Source of the DNA: Amorphophallus konjac | Lineage: Eukaryota > Streptophyta > Magnoliopsida > Alismatales > Araceae | Direction of reading: 5' to 3' | NCBI GenBank assembly: GCA_022559845.1 | Contig: CM040127.1 | Coordinates: 36,914,708 to 36,978,707, forward strand | Length of the DNA stretch: 64,000 nucleotides | Part shown: positions 44,841 to 56,700 of the stretch, piece after piece | Position numbering within the stretch: the first letter of the stretch is position 1 | How the letters are laid out: every line of letters starts with the position of its first letter | Made by a program: the position numbers and the translations under genes | The notes under the pieces: model-generated | Seen by the model: the letters and a program-made list of their open reading frames with translations, nothing else | Databases searched by the model: none | Told to the model about the DNA's origin: nothing

Positions 44841-46437
44841 AACACGGTGTCTCCGACGACCCCAACGTCTCTCCTTCTCTCTGAAGTGTTAGATAGTGAA
44901 AAAAAAAGAGAAAGAGTAGCAGAATATCTCGGTTGGAGAGAGTGAATTTTTTTTTTAAAAAAAAAAAAAAGAGGAGGAGCATCAAGATCTCGGTTGAAGT
45001 AGCTGAATTTTTTTTTTAAAGCACCGAAACCCCCCCGTACTCTCTGTTTCTCTCTGTAATCTCTCTCTCCCTCTCTCTCACGCCAATCCCTCTCTCTCAC
45101 GCCAATCTCTCTCCCCCTTAATATCTCTCTTTCCCTCTCTCTGATTCTCAGAAAAGAACGAAAAAAAAAAGAGAATAAATTTTTTTTTTACACTACGCGG
45201 CACGGGCATCGTCGCCCGTGCCCGCCTTCAAAAGCGGCAGGGCTGCAACGGTCGCGCCCCGCCGTCGCGAACGACGCCCGCTGGGCCCCGCCGCGGCCGT
45301 CGCCGCTGCGTCCGCCCGTCCCGCGCCCCTGCGAGCCCTGTGCGCCCGAGGCCCGCGCCCCGCCCCTACGCGCCCGCCCTGCACCCTCGTGCGCCCGCCC
45401 GTCGCCGGCCCTGCTCCAAACCCCGCCAGACGCGCCTAGGCGCGCCCAGACGCGCTTGGCCCGTCCACCCGGACCGCCGCCCGAGCCCACAGGCGCTCCC
45501 GGGCCCGCTCTTGCCGGCAGGTGCGCCCGCACCTGCAGCCCACCTGGCCGCCTGCCACGTGCTTAGCGCGTTGACCGTCGGCCTCTCTCACCTGCCAAAC
45601 CCGTGAGAAACGCGGGCAGGCTGAAGAAAAAAAAAGGTTGAAAAAAAAAGTGTGGATAAAAGGTTTGAAAAAAAAAGGGGAGAGAAGTAGGTAAAAGTTG
45701 AAAAAAAAAGGGTTGATTAACATATATATATTGTGTATATGTATGTAATGTTATATATATATATATACTTATATATATCTATATTTATACCCCTTGATTA
45801 AATTAGAGATTGTGGCATCCGAAGTCCGCAACGACGACTTGCCCAGTGCCCAAGTCGCCGGATAGCCGGCACACAGTCCGTAATTCACTGAGTGTGAGTG
45901 CCCTTAAGTCTCTCTGCGCGGAGTAAAGTCTGGAATGATTTGTTCCCCTGCGTGGGAAATTTTTAAGTCACGTGGTTTTGTAATAATTGCGACCTCCCTG
46001 CGTGGAGTGAATTCTTTGTAACCGGTGAAGCTTCTTCGACGCCGTGCGGGCACGCACGTCCCCGCTCGCCTTTGTCTCCGGTCGGAGTTAGACTTTTCAG
46101 TCTAGCTAGGTACGTGCTCCCCTCACTTACTAATTTAGTATCTTTTCAATTGCCGCGCGAAGTGAGAGAGAGCCCGATCCATGCAGCCAGTCTCCTGAGT
46201 GCATCGCTGTGGACGGAAAGCGAGAGCTTGTATGTACCCATCCTTAGGCCCTAGACTGTCACATTAGGGCACCCTAATTGTCAGGAGGTAGTTCCACAAC
46301 TACTTCGCCTACGGGCGAGCAACTCTCCCTGACCGGTCCCTTCAAATTGGCCCTTTGCCAATTAGCCAACAAAATTTGGGTCTATAGCTTGCTAATTATC
46401 GGTCCCAGGACTGCATCATCTAGGTCCGAGGTCGTGC
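44841..46437 (+). other. Long structured leader of the chromodomain gypsy
   Basis: 1.6 kb lie between primer site and gag. It has A-run/T-run sequence (44930-45015), CT-rich repeats (45045-45140), a very GC-rich block (45190-45600) beginning with a 9-bp perfect hairpin (45199-45207 with 45214-45222), repeated GTTGAAAAAAAAA words (45635-45715) and a TA-rich stretch (45720-45790). No confident gene is present. Such leaders often hold dimerisation/packaging structure; that role is inferred. Confidence 0.6.
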
Positions 46438-47799
46438 ATGTCACGTTGGTCTAGGAATTCATCTGGCCGTCTAGAGCGCCCTTCAACTCTACAATCCCAC
46501 ATGGATCAGAAGAGCGTGAGTGCTATGTTGGCTCAACTCGAGCATAATCTTCTAACCCATTTTGAAGAATCCATAGGCCAACTTCGAGCTGAGCTAGATG
46601 AGAGGATCCGAGCCTTAGAGGATCGACTGAAGGGAGAGGAAGGAAGAGTAAATGGCCACGGCAATCCCGTAGCCAATCCTAGTGAGGAGAGGGAGCAAGC
46701 CCGCCCGAATCAGGCTCCCCAAGGTAGAGAGCAAGAGGCCCGTACGCCTCGAGAGAGAGACCACGACGATGAAGATATCATCCTACGGAACGTCAACATT
46801 GACGCTCCAAGTTTTGATGGGTCCCTCAATCCCGCTACATACCTTGAGTGGGAGACCGGGATGGACCAATATTTTGATTGGCATCGCCGCATGACCCCTG
46901 CCACAAGGGTGAGATTTGCCAAAATGAAACTCCTCGGTCAAGCCAAAACTTACTGGTGTAACGTTGAAAATCTCCTAGCCAGGAGACGGGAGGAGCCTAT
47001 TAGCACGTGGGAAGAAATGAAGGAGAAATTGAGGGAGAAGTATCTGCCACCTTCCTACCATCAGCGTCTTTTAGACCAATGGCAGAAACTCACCCAAGAT
47101 GGAAAGTCTGTGGACGAGTACATCACCAAATTTGATGACTTCTTCCTTCGGAGTCGAGTCATGGAGGATGCCTCCGTCACTCTCTCTCGGTTTAGGGCTG
47201 GCCTACACGAGAGTATTCAGCGGGAATTATTCTTACGGGAGGTTAACACCCTCGAGCACGCCTACCAGGTTGCACGAGATGTTGAGAGGTTTCAAAGGGT
47301 GGTCCCACCTCGGGTTCCCATCTACTGCCAACCTGAAACCCGAAACCCCATAGTCCGCTATACTGAGAGAGCTGGCCCCTCCACCTCCTACGTCCCTACT
47401 GCTACCCCACGTAGGGCCGTTGCCCCTACGGCTCCTTTCCCACGGAACCCCTTACCTGCACCCGCAGCTATGCCTAGGCTGGAGTATACTCCACCAGTTG
47501 AGAGGAGAGATGACAAGGGAAAGGGAGTCGTCCCTAGCACCTCCCAACCAGCCCCTGTCTCGGGAGTCCGCTGCTTCAGGTGTCATAACTTAGGGCATAT
47601 TGCCACCAATTGCCCCACCCGAGCCTTGGTCATCACCGACCCCCAGCTTATGGAGCTTCCACCTCAGGAAGGAGAAACCCTTGAGAGATATGAGCCTGAC
47701 CCTGATCTCGTTGCCCAGTTTGAGGAATTAGATGCAGGGTATGATGGAACGCATGTCGAGTACATGCAAGTGGGGGACATTGTCGAAAGTTCAAACTAG
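46438..47799 (+). CDS. gag: gag of the chromodomain gypsy
   Basis: An intact 453 aa frame. Residues 24-70 form a likely coiled coil and 75-115 are charged and disordered. The retrotransposon gag capsid domain is at about 120-285 (a YLEWETGMDQYFDWH block and a WEEMKEKLREKYLPPSYHQR block). A Pro/Arg-rich linker follows, then a CCHC zinc knuckle CFRCHNLGHIATNC (C379, C382, H387, C392) that binds RNA. The tail is acidic. It stops with TAG just before the pol region, which is in another frame. The start is the first ATG of the frame; M22 is an alternative. No damage is seen in gag. Confidence 0.93.
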   Translation: MSRWSRNSSGRLERPSTLQSHMDQKSVSAMLAQLEHNLLTHFEESIGQLRAELDERIRALEDRLKGEEGRVNGHGNPVANPSEEREQARPNQAPQGREQEARTPRERDHDDEDIILRNVNIDAPSFDGSLNPATYLEWETGMDQYFDWHRRMTPATRVRFAKMKLLGQAKTYWCNVENLLARRREEPISTWEEMKEKLREKYLPPSYHQRLLDQWQKLTQDGKSVDEYITKFDDFFLRSRVMEDASVTLSRFRAGLHESIQRELFLREVNTLEHAYQVARDVERFQRVVPPRVPIYCQPETRNPIVRYTERAGPSTSYVPTATPRRAVAPTAPFPRNPLPAPAAMPRLEYTPPVERRDDKGKGVVPSTSQPAPVSGVRCFRCHNLGHIATNCPTRALVITDPQLMELPPQEGETLERYEPDPDLVAQFEELDAGYDGTHVEYMQVGDIVESSN

Positions 47800-50700
47800 G
47801 GAAGACTAGGTGTAGTTCGCTGCATCCTCGCACACCCACAGGAGGACGACTGGCGTCGAACCTACCTACCCATCCTCATCCGAGGCCATACAACGTGGCT
47901 TGGGTTGACGACACGTCTATCCCAGTCACCACTACATGTGTCATTCCCATCCAGTTTCAGTCCTACCTAGGACAAATCCTATGCGATGTAGTGCCTATGA
48001 AGGTCGGGAGCATCATCCTAGGACGGCCATGGATCTACGATGTAGACCTTACTACATTCGGTCGGTCCAATGAGTGTTCCTTCTCCCACAATGGGAAGAG
48101 GATTCAGTTGCTCCCAACACCCCCAAAGGTGGCCACGGGAAAGAGTCCTACCTCCACACCCGCTGCATCCCCCAAAATTCAGGAGAATGCCCCAACCCCC
48201 ACCAAAGGGAAGCCTCCCATTTCCTCATCTCCTACACCTGTCATATCCATCCCTAAGGCCCCTAAGGTTGACCATGACCCGATTAGGCGCCTTAACTTCA
48301 TAGGTGTTCGTGAGATGAATAGAGAGGATGCCGAGGGTGCCCCTGTTTGGGCAGTTGTCGTCACCATTACCCCTGAGGAGTCCCAAGTCTCCATCCCACC
48401 TGAAGTCCAGGCAACCCTGCAGGACTTCCAAGATATCTTCCCGGAAGACTTGCCTTCAACACTCCCTCCCATGCGTGATGTTCAACACGTCATTGATCTT
48501 GTCCCTGGGTCCACCCTACCCAACTGCAGGTTGAACCCCAAGGAGCATGCTGAGCTCCAAAGGATTGTCGAGGACCTTATCCACAAAGGTATCCTCAGGG
48601 TGAGCAAGAGCCCATGTGCGGTCCCTGCCTTGCTCACACCCAAGAAGGATGGCACCTGGCGGATGTGTGTTGACAGCCGCGCCATCAATAAGATCACTGT
48701 CAAGTATAGGTTTCCCATTCCCCGTCTTGATGACATGCTTGACATGATGAGTGGAGCTACTATCTTTTCCAAGATTGACTTGAAAAGTGGTTACCACCAG
48801 GTCCAGATTCGACCAGGGGACGAGTGGAAGACAACCTTCAAAACCAAAGAAGGTCTGTATGAGTGGCTCGTCATGCCGTTTGGGCTATCCAATGCCCTCA
48901 GCACATTCATGCGGCTTATGACGGAAACCCTTCGACCCCTCATTGGTCGCTTTGTTGTCGTCTACTTTGACAACATTCTCATCTATAGCCACAACCCTCA
49001 GGACCACATCCATCATTTGAGGGAAGTCTGCGAGACTTTGAGGAGAGAAACCCTGTTTGCCAATCTCAAGAAATGTGAATTCATGACAGACCGGGTCACT
49101 TTCCTTGGATTTGTGGTTTCTAGTCAAGGAGTGTCTGTGGACCCATCAAAGGTCCGAGCTATAGTAGACTGGCCGGAGCCCCAGAATGTCCATGACGTTC
49201 GTAGTTTCCACGGGCTAGCCACCTTCTACAGACGCTTCATCCAGGGATTTAGCACTATTATGGCACCCATTACGGATTGCATCTGTAAAGGGAATTTTGA
49301 GTGGACCAAAGCCGCCTCCCAGGCTTTTCTTGCCATAAAGGAGCTTATGACCAAAGCCCCTGTCCTCCGCCTACCAGACTTTTCCAAAGTCTTTGAGGTT
49401 TCCTGTGATGCATCTGGCGTAGGAATAGGTGGGGTGCTTAGCCAGGAGAGCCACCCTGTGGCTTATTTCAGTGAGAAGCTTTCTGATGCAAAGCTTCGAT
49501 ACTCCACATATGATAAGGAGTTTTATGCCGTGGTCCAAGCCCTCAAACACTGGAGACACTATCTCTTACCACAAGAGTTCGTCTTATACTCAGACCACGA
49601 GGCTTTGAAATTCCTTAGCTCTCAGAAGGGCTTAAACCCAAGGCATGGTCGGTGGGTCGAATTCCTCCAGTCCTTCACCTTTGTCCTAAAACATAAGGCT
49701 GGAAAGGACAATAAGGTGGCCGACGCCTTGAGTCGAAGGGTCTCCCTTCTTTCCACTGTTCGGGTAGAGGTCACCGGATTTGACCGCATGAAGGAACTCT
49801 ATGGAGAGTGTCCTGATTTTGGCCCTGCCTACTCTGCTCTGTCCGCTGGACCCTCGACAGTCTTTTCTGACTATCTACTCCAGGATGGTTTTCTATTTCG
49901 AGGGCAGCAACTCTGTGTCCCGAGGACTTCTGTTCGGGATTTCCTGATTTGGGAAATGCATGCTGGAGGTCTTGCTGGTCACTTTGGCCGCAACAAGACC
50001 ATCCATTCTGTGGAGGAGCACTTCTATTGGCCTGGCCTGAAGAGAGATGTGGCCAAAATTGTAGCCCAGTGTAGGACATGCACGATGGCCAAACAAGTCA
50101 AACAGAACACTGGTCTCTACACTCCTCTCCCCGTCCCTGATCGACCATGGGTTGATGTGAGCATGGATTTTATCCTTGGGTTACCACACACTGCTCACAA
50201 GCATGATTCCATCTTTGTTGTCGTTGATAGGTTCTCTAAGATGGCCCACTTCATTGCATGTTCCAAAACATCTGATGCATCTAGAGTAGCCCATTTGTTC
50301 TTTGATGAAGTCGTGCGTCTGCATGGTCTCCCCCAAACCATCGTGTCTGACCGGGATGTCCGGTTCACTAGCTATTTTTGGAAGACACTTTGGCACCTAG
50401 TTGGCACCAAACTGAAATTTTCCACTGCCTATCATCCCCAAACTGATGGGCAAACCGAGGTCGTCAATAGGAGCTTAGGCAATCTGTTGAGATGTCTTGT
50501 AGGGGAACATTCTGGCACTTGGGATCTTTTGCCCAGAGCCGAATTTGCATACAACAGCTCCATCAATAGGTCCATAGGCATGAGTCCATTTGAGGTCGTG
50601 CATGGCTACAAACCTAGGAAACCTGTGGATCTCATTCCCCTTCCCCTCGAGTCTAGAACGTCCAAGTCAGCTGAGGAATTTGCACAACATGTCAAAAGTC

Positions 50701-51389
50701 TGCATGAGTCAATTAGCAAGCAAATAAACTACAGTAATGAGACTTATAAAAAATTGGCTGATTCGCATAGGCGTCACCATGAATTTCAAGAAGGTGACTT
50801 GGTTATGGTACGGGTCCGACCCGAACGACTCCCCTCGGGAGCCGTTAAAAAGTTGCAAGCCCGTAGTGATGGACCCTTCCCAATTCTGCGGAAGATTGGC
50901 TCCAATGTTTATGTTGTGAACTTACCTCCCGAATATGGGATTAGCTCGACCTTTAATGTGGCAGACCTAGTGGCCTACAAGAAACCCACAGTGATTCCTA
51001 GTGACCCTTTCGAGCCTTCTCCTCCCATTGAGAGTGAGCCCACCCCTGTGCGTCCCAGAGCCTCGAGAGTACCGCGCGAGCACATTGAGAGGATACTAGA
51101 TGAGCAGGTGACCACTACACGAAGCAGGGTGTACCAGCGCTACCTTGTCCGCTGGCGGGACCGTCCACCTTCTGATGATTCCTGGATCAGCCGGGAAGAT
51201 CTCCAGCGCCTCGATCCAGATCTGCTGGAGCACTACCACAGCAGTGTCCTCCCTTACTCGACGGAGTCGAGTTCCAGCTGCCCCGGGAGGGTTGGTGGGG
51301 ACACCACTGGGTCCACTACCGGGCCCACTACTCGGAGCCGACGCCGCACCGCCACTGCACCGAGCTTATGGCTCGGAGATCCTTCTTGA
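47800..51389 (+). pseudogene. pol: pol of the chromodomain gypsy: RT-RNaseH-IN-chromodomain, protease broken
   Basis: From 47895 one open frame of 1164 aa. Residues 1-73 are only the C-terminal part of the protease. Upstream, a DDWRRT-like stretch at about 47845-47860 meets HPHPRPYNVAWVD in another frame, so the segment with the DSG catalytic motif appears deleted. RT is at about 217-390 with first Asp D295, but the YxDD box reads YFDN (357-360). RNase H is at about 495-613 (D505, E542, D567, D610). Integrase has HHCC (H689, H696, C726, C729) and catalytic D758, D819, E855. A GPF module follows near 993, and a chromodomain at about 1063-1118 (YLVRWRDRPPSDDSW). The last ~30 residues are encoded inside the 3' LTR. 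The frame is otherwise uninterrupted, which fits a young copy. Confidence 0.92.
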
Positions 51390-51889
51390 CGACTTGGCTT
51401 ATGGCTACGGTAGTATATTGCGTATTGAGTATATGTATTTGTGTGTATGTATACATGTATCCCCACATGTATTTTTTTTTTCGTCTTATTAGGCTAGTCT
51501 AAGTCAAACAAACATGTGTGTTTTGTGTATTTTATTTGGTTAAAACCCCCAAGTCAAAAGTTAGGTAAGTAAGCTTATTTTATTAGGCTAAGGACATATG
51601 TGTTATTTGTAAAGTTTGAAAGGTGTGGTTGCAATAGCCTCCCTCCTATATAAAGGGAGGCCAATGCTTGTTACGTATGATATGATGAATTGAAAAGAAA
51701 GATCGTTGTACGTGAGAGAGCTCCTCTCTTGTGCTATTCCCTTCCCTCCTTCTCTTTGTGAGAATCGAGAGTCGCCCGGTGTGAGACCGTCCGGCGTGAG
51801 GCCGAGCTGTGTGAGATAGCAGTTATCCGTTCCCGTCCTGTTCGCGTCCCGGAGTGCCGTCGATCCATTCTCACGTCGCCGCCGCGTCA
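51293..51889 (+). repeat. 3' LTR of the chromodomain gypsy
   Basis: 597 bp, TGGTGGGG to GCGTCA, after a purine tract GGGAGGG at about 51285-51291. It overlaps the end of the pol frame by 97 bp. AGGTT and the resumed host duplicate follow. Confidence 0.95.
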
Positions 51890-51894
51890 AGGTT

Positions 51895-52981
51895 TAACAG
51901 GAAAGAAAGAGGAAGAAGAAGAAGAAAGGAGGGAGAAGATGTTGATGGTGGGGTCTGCAGAGAGAGGGGGAGGGAAAAGGAGGAAGAAGACAAGGGTTCA
52001 CACCCAGGGACTTCGCACCCCACAAAGAATGACGTAGGGCTTCACACCCCACAGAGAAAAGGTTGGCGGCTCCCACCTCAAAATTCTTTAGCATCTTCAT
52101 TAACCTAAAAAAATTGAGGTTACACTATTATTTATAGAGGATGGAACCTTAATGGTCCTCCTCCAAACTCTATGACCAAAATATCCGTGGACCCAAAAAA
52201 TACTGCGAAAATCGCACTCGAAAATACAGAAAAATAGAAAATACCATTAATGGGCCACTAATGGGCCTCACAATCAATAAAACGACCAACTAATCAAATA
52301 GAAAGCACATCAATCAACTAATGGACCATCATCAAGCCAAAGAGGTGCCGATGTCGCTATTGGAGGCCTCCATTGGCGATAAACACAGGTCGGGTCGAAT
52401 CGGATCCGTGCTCAGATGTCCTCACCAATCCTTCCCACTTGGGAGGGACTCGACCCCGTTGAGCAAGGATCTTGGCCGCTCTGGTACCACTCCCAGAGGC
52501 CGGGGTCGATCTGATGTCATTCCTTGCGTGTGACCCACGCATCCTCAGTAGGTGGCCGTCTTCTCTAACGAACTAGATAGCACTAAAAAGCTCCGCTCTA
52601 TGAGGTAACAACCTACTGATCCAATATTTGATCACGTCGTGTTGTAACAGAGATTGTTGGTGAGGACTCAAGGGTGGGGTCACTCACAAGGGGGGAAGAA
52701 GCCTCGAAAGGATCATTGGGAATCACTGTCGAGTCCTAATAAGCCACCAAACTTGAGACATTGAATGTGGAACTAATACTGTAGTTTGGTGGTAGAAAGG
52801 ATCAAAGAAAAGTTTTGAATAGGGTATTCAACTTCAAAGATGAATCGAAAAAGAATTTTTTATTGGTTCTACCTCCTCTTTTTTATGAAGAGAACCAAAG
52901 GTCAACCTAGCAAGGGTTAGCAAACCCCAAACTCACATCCCTCGAGGATTAAATGTGAGCCAAGTAAGCCCCCTCTGGAGT
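51895..52981. repeat. 1.16 kb tandem duplication, unit 2 (right part)
   Basis: Direct continuation of 44146-44224 after the gypsy insertion, matching 43060-44145. It includes the CCTCACCA LTR end near 52426 and runs to GGAGT at 52981, where the homology ends inside a tRNA-like block. Confidence 0.9.
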
Positions 52982-53046
52982 TGAAGTCGGGACCTCTCTA
53001 CCATGAGGCAAGGTCCTTTACCAATCGACCCACTCGGGGTCCTCTA
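52975..53046 (-). repeat. tRNA-like head, possible SINE (pol III boxes)
   Basis: On the minus strand an A-box-like GTCGATTGGTAAAGG (53029-53015) and a B-box-like GGTCCCGACTTCAACTCC (52994-52977) are spaced as in tRNA. The sequence CCTTGCCTCATGG between them resembles tRNA-derived SINE heads. The body (about 52975 down to 52800) and end are undefined. The B box has lost the GTTCGA core, so it may be inactive. Confidence 0.4.
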
Positions 53047-53049
53047 ATT

Positions 53050-53733
53050 AAGCCCAAAATTACATTATGGGAAAATGAAACTTCCATGGAAGAGAAGCAA
53101 ATGAAACACTTTCATAAAAATTCTTGTAGAATTGAGAATGAAATTTCATTATGTACATGCCAGATCATGAATTAGTAACTACATCCAATCGCTAGAAAAT
53201 CTTTAGAATGGGATTCCGACTCAGCACCTTTTGATATTTTGAGAAGAGTTGCTCTTTGGAGAGCACAGTGTGATGAAGGTTGATAGCTATGTCCAAGGGG
53301 GGAGTTATTATCTATCGTTGGCCTCTATGGTAGAATCAGTCGAGGAGGCCCAAGAGACAGTGGTTTACCCTGTGGCGGATGTCAGTAGTTATTTTTAACC
53401 TTTTCCTTTTCTTTTTCTTGTTATGTTAAGGAACATAAACCAATTGGATTTGGAAAGATAGGAAGAAGATCTGGGGTTGGACTCTGTTTTCAGGGTAACA
53501 TTTTCTTACTGTATACATACCTTATATACATATTAAGGATAGCAAAAGTCAAAGCGGTTAGATTTTTGAATCCCTTTTTTGGCTTGTGAGCTCCTTTCCA
53601 CATCTAGGTCGTCTGACCTTGCCCAAATGAACGATTGCTAGCCCCCTTGGTCAAACTTTGATCCTTGGTCAAACCCGTCCTCAGTTCAGATTGTAGGCTA
53701 CAAGTCTCTTGCATAGAGCCCTGAAGTTTCCCT
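53050..53733. other. 3' non-coding part of the minus-strand gypsy
   Basis: AT-rich, no gene recognised. It lies between the pol remnant and the tRNA-like block and probably is element 3' sequence or later insertion debris. Confidence 0.4.
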
Positions 53734-56700
53734 CTAGCCAATTGCAATCTTAGATTTTAGGCCAATCCCCCTACAACCAAGCTCAGTTTTAGCCTTGGAT
53801 CTTGCAATGGTAGTTTTGCCAACCATTGAGATAGTTTTGAATGGACCTACTCCCCGAGCTTGAAGTTTCTTCACGGTACCCGATGGAAACCGCTCAGGTT
53901 TGACCTTGATCATCACATAGCCGCCCTCCTGGAGCTCTTGTACCTTACAGTGTGCATCTACTAATTTCTTGTAGTTCTCATTGCTGATTTCATTGTGACG
54001 ATGGATGCTATCATGTAGACTCCTAATATGTTCAGCTAGCAACTTGGCCGATTCTGAAACACGGACATAAATGGGCATGGGGAGAAGATCTATGGGCCTC
54101 TACGTCTCTAGCTAGTAACTATATCAAAGGGACTCATGTCGATGGACCTATTGACCGCGTTGTTGTACGCAAATTCTGCTAAAAGTAAGATCAAATCCTA
54201 ACCACACTGATGCTCTCCAACTAGGCATCACAAAAGATCACCCAGACTCTTATAAACTACCTCAGTCTGCCCATCGGTCTGGGGGTGATAAGCTGTGAAG
54301 AACTTGAGCTTCATCCCCATAAGGTGCCATAAGATCTTCCAAAAATAGCTCACAAATCGCACATCTATGTTGGAGACAATAGTCTTGGGTAGTCCGTGCA
54401 GACAGATAATCTCAGCTAGAAAGAGGCGAGCTACCTTCGACGCATCGTATGTCTTGGCGCAAGAGATAAAGTGAGCCATCTTGGAGAACTTATCGACAAC
54501 CACCAAGATAGAATCATGTTGGCAGACCGTACGTGGCAACCCAGAACAAAATCCATATTAACATCCTGCCACAGACAATCTGGCACAGGGAGGGGAGTAT
54601 ACAAACCGGTGGTCTCCTTTCGTTACTTAGCCATAGCGCAGATGTGGCACTGAGCCACAATGCGGGTCACATCGCGCTTCAGACTGGGCCAAAAGAACCA
54701 ATACTCAACCAACTCGATAGTCTTGTTCCGACCGAAGTGGCCGGCAAGATCTCTTGCATGAACCTCCCATATCAGAAACTCGCGAACAGAGGTCTGCGGA
54801 ACACATAACCTATCCACACGAAAAAGATAACCCTCCTGAAGGATGTAATCATTGTACTCTCGAGAGGGTCCTGAATGGAGCGTCGCGTGGATCGGACCAA
54901 AATCTGGGCAATCGGGGTACTCCTCTTGGAGTCTCTCAAACCTCGTGACCTCTGTGTGGACAATAGATAAGAGGGAGGATCGACGACTCAGTGCGTCTGC
55001 TACACAGTTCTCCACACTCGCCCGATGCCCAAGGCCGAATATATAGGCCTGAAGATACTCTACCCATCGAATGTGTCATAGATTGAGCTTCTTCTGGGCG
55101 TGGAGAAATCTGAGGGCCTTGTGATCCAAATATAGCACAATCTCTTGCGGTAGTAGATAGTGTCTCTAATGCCTCAGAGTTTGTACTATCGCATAAAACT
55201 CCTTATCATAGGTGGAGTACTTCAGCTTTGCATCATTCAATTTCTTGCTGAAGAATGCAATGGGGTGGCCCTCTTGACTCAACACTCTACCTATGTCGAC
55301 ACCAAAAGCATCACACAAGACCCCAAAATCAGGTAGTCGAAGTACATGTGTCCGAGTCATTAGCTCCTTGATGTCATGAAAGGCCAAAGCAGCGGCCTTC
55401 ATCCATATAATGACTCCCTTTCGAATACAGTATGTGATCAGAGCCATAACAATGCTGAACCCGTGTATGAATCGACGGTAGAATGTAGCCAAGTCATGGA
55501 AACTACACACATCATGAATGGTCTAAGACTATGGCCACTTTACAATCGCCCTGACTTACTCCGGGTCAGCGGAGACTCCCTCACAAGAAACAATGAACCC
55601 CAAGAATGTAACATGATCAATTATGAAGACACATTTCTTGAGGTTGCCATGCAAGCTCTCACAACGAATGGTGAGACACACTTGGCACTGATAGTCCATA
55701 CGATCATCACTAGTGCTACTGTAAATAAGAATATTATCAAAATATATGACCAAAAACACCCAATGAATGGTCATAGCACTTGGGTCATCAACCGCATGAA
55801 AGTACTAGGGACATTGGACAGCCTAAAGGGCATGACCAACCACTCATAATGTCTGTCCTTCGTTTTGAGGGTATCTTCCACTCATCTCCAGGTCGGATCC
55901 TGACTTGGTGATAACTATTCTTTAGATCAATCTTCAAGAATACTGTGACTCTCGCTAGCATATCTAACATGTCATCCAAGCGGGGAATGGGAAAATGCTA
56001 CTTCACTGTGATGCGATTAATCGTACGACTGTTCACGCACATCTTCCAAGTGTCATCTTTCTTTGGAGCTAGCAGTGCAGGAATGGTGCAAGGACTCATG
56101 CTCTCTCTCTCACACATAATCTCTCCTCAGATGCTCCTTAACCTACCTCTGTAACTCGGCATGCTCAGTCGGGTTTATGCCATGGTGTGGCAGGTTGGGT
56201 AATGTGGACCCCGGAACCAGATCAATGGCGTGCTAGATGTCATGCGTCGGCGACAATCCATCTAGAAGGTCTTGGGGAAAATATCCCTAAACTCCTGGAG
56301 GAGTAGGGTAACCTAGTGGGGTGCTCGCTCGGTGCCTCCTCAGTAATCTCATTTGTAACCTCCCTCTCCACTATGGCATAGATAATATCACACTCGGGAA
56401 GCTCTTGCTCAAACTCCTGAGCAGTGATTAGCTGTAAGGTCCTAGAAGCCAAGGGACCTAAAATTGAAACATAAGGTGTAGGGGTGCTACTAGATTGGGG
56501 AGCTCTAGAGGTGGAAGCAATGCCCTACTGCGTGGTACTAGGAGTAGCAATGGTGCGCAGCTGTGGTGCACCAGTAGTAGTAGTGGCACTGGGTATGGTG
56601 CTTTCCTGCGGAGGGGAAGCTCGTGGTCGGGAAGGATGAACGGTGATACGCTGACCACCATGCTTGAAGGCACATGTGTTGGACCGATCATAGAGGGTCG

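Larger units (their letters stand above)
44225..51889 (+). mobile_element. Chromodomain Ty3/gypsy retrotransposon (chromovirus), nearly intact
   Basis: The LTRs are 44225-44822 and 51293-51889, both TGGTGGGGACACCACTGG to CGCCGCCGCGTCA, with about a dozen differences by eye (~2 percent). The target duplication AGGTT is at 44220-44224 and 51890-51894. Order is LTR, primer site, 1.6 kb leader, gag, pol (partial PR, RT, RNase H, IN, chromodomain), polypurine tract, LTR. Chromodomain integrases steer insertion to marked chromatin. The low LTR divergence means it is the youngest large insertion here. It lies inside the second tandem unit of the older minus-strand gypsy. Two defects (protease deletion, RT Asp to Asn) suggest this copy cannot move on its own. 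Confidence 0.95.

Noticed and set aside
45188..45606. Overlapping GC-rich open frames on both strands in the gypsy leader
   Set aside because: Frames exist in four readings with Arg/Ala/Pro composition only and no motif; explained by ~75 percent GC with few stops.
53015..53030. Functional tRNA gene
   Set aside because: Only box-like sequences are present; the B box core is changed and no full cloverleaf or terminator can be drawn.
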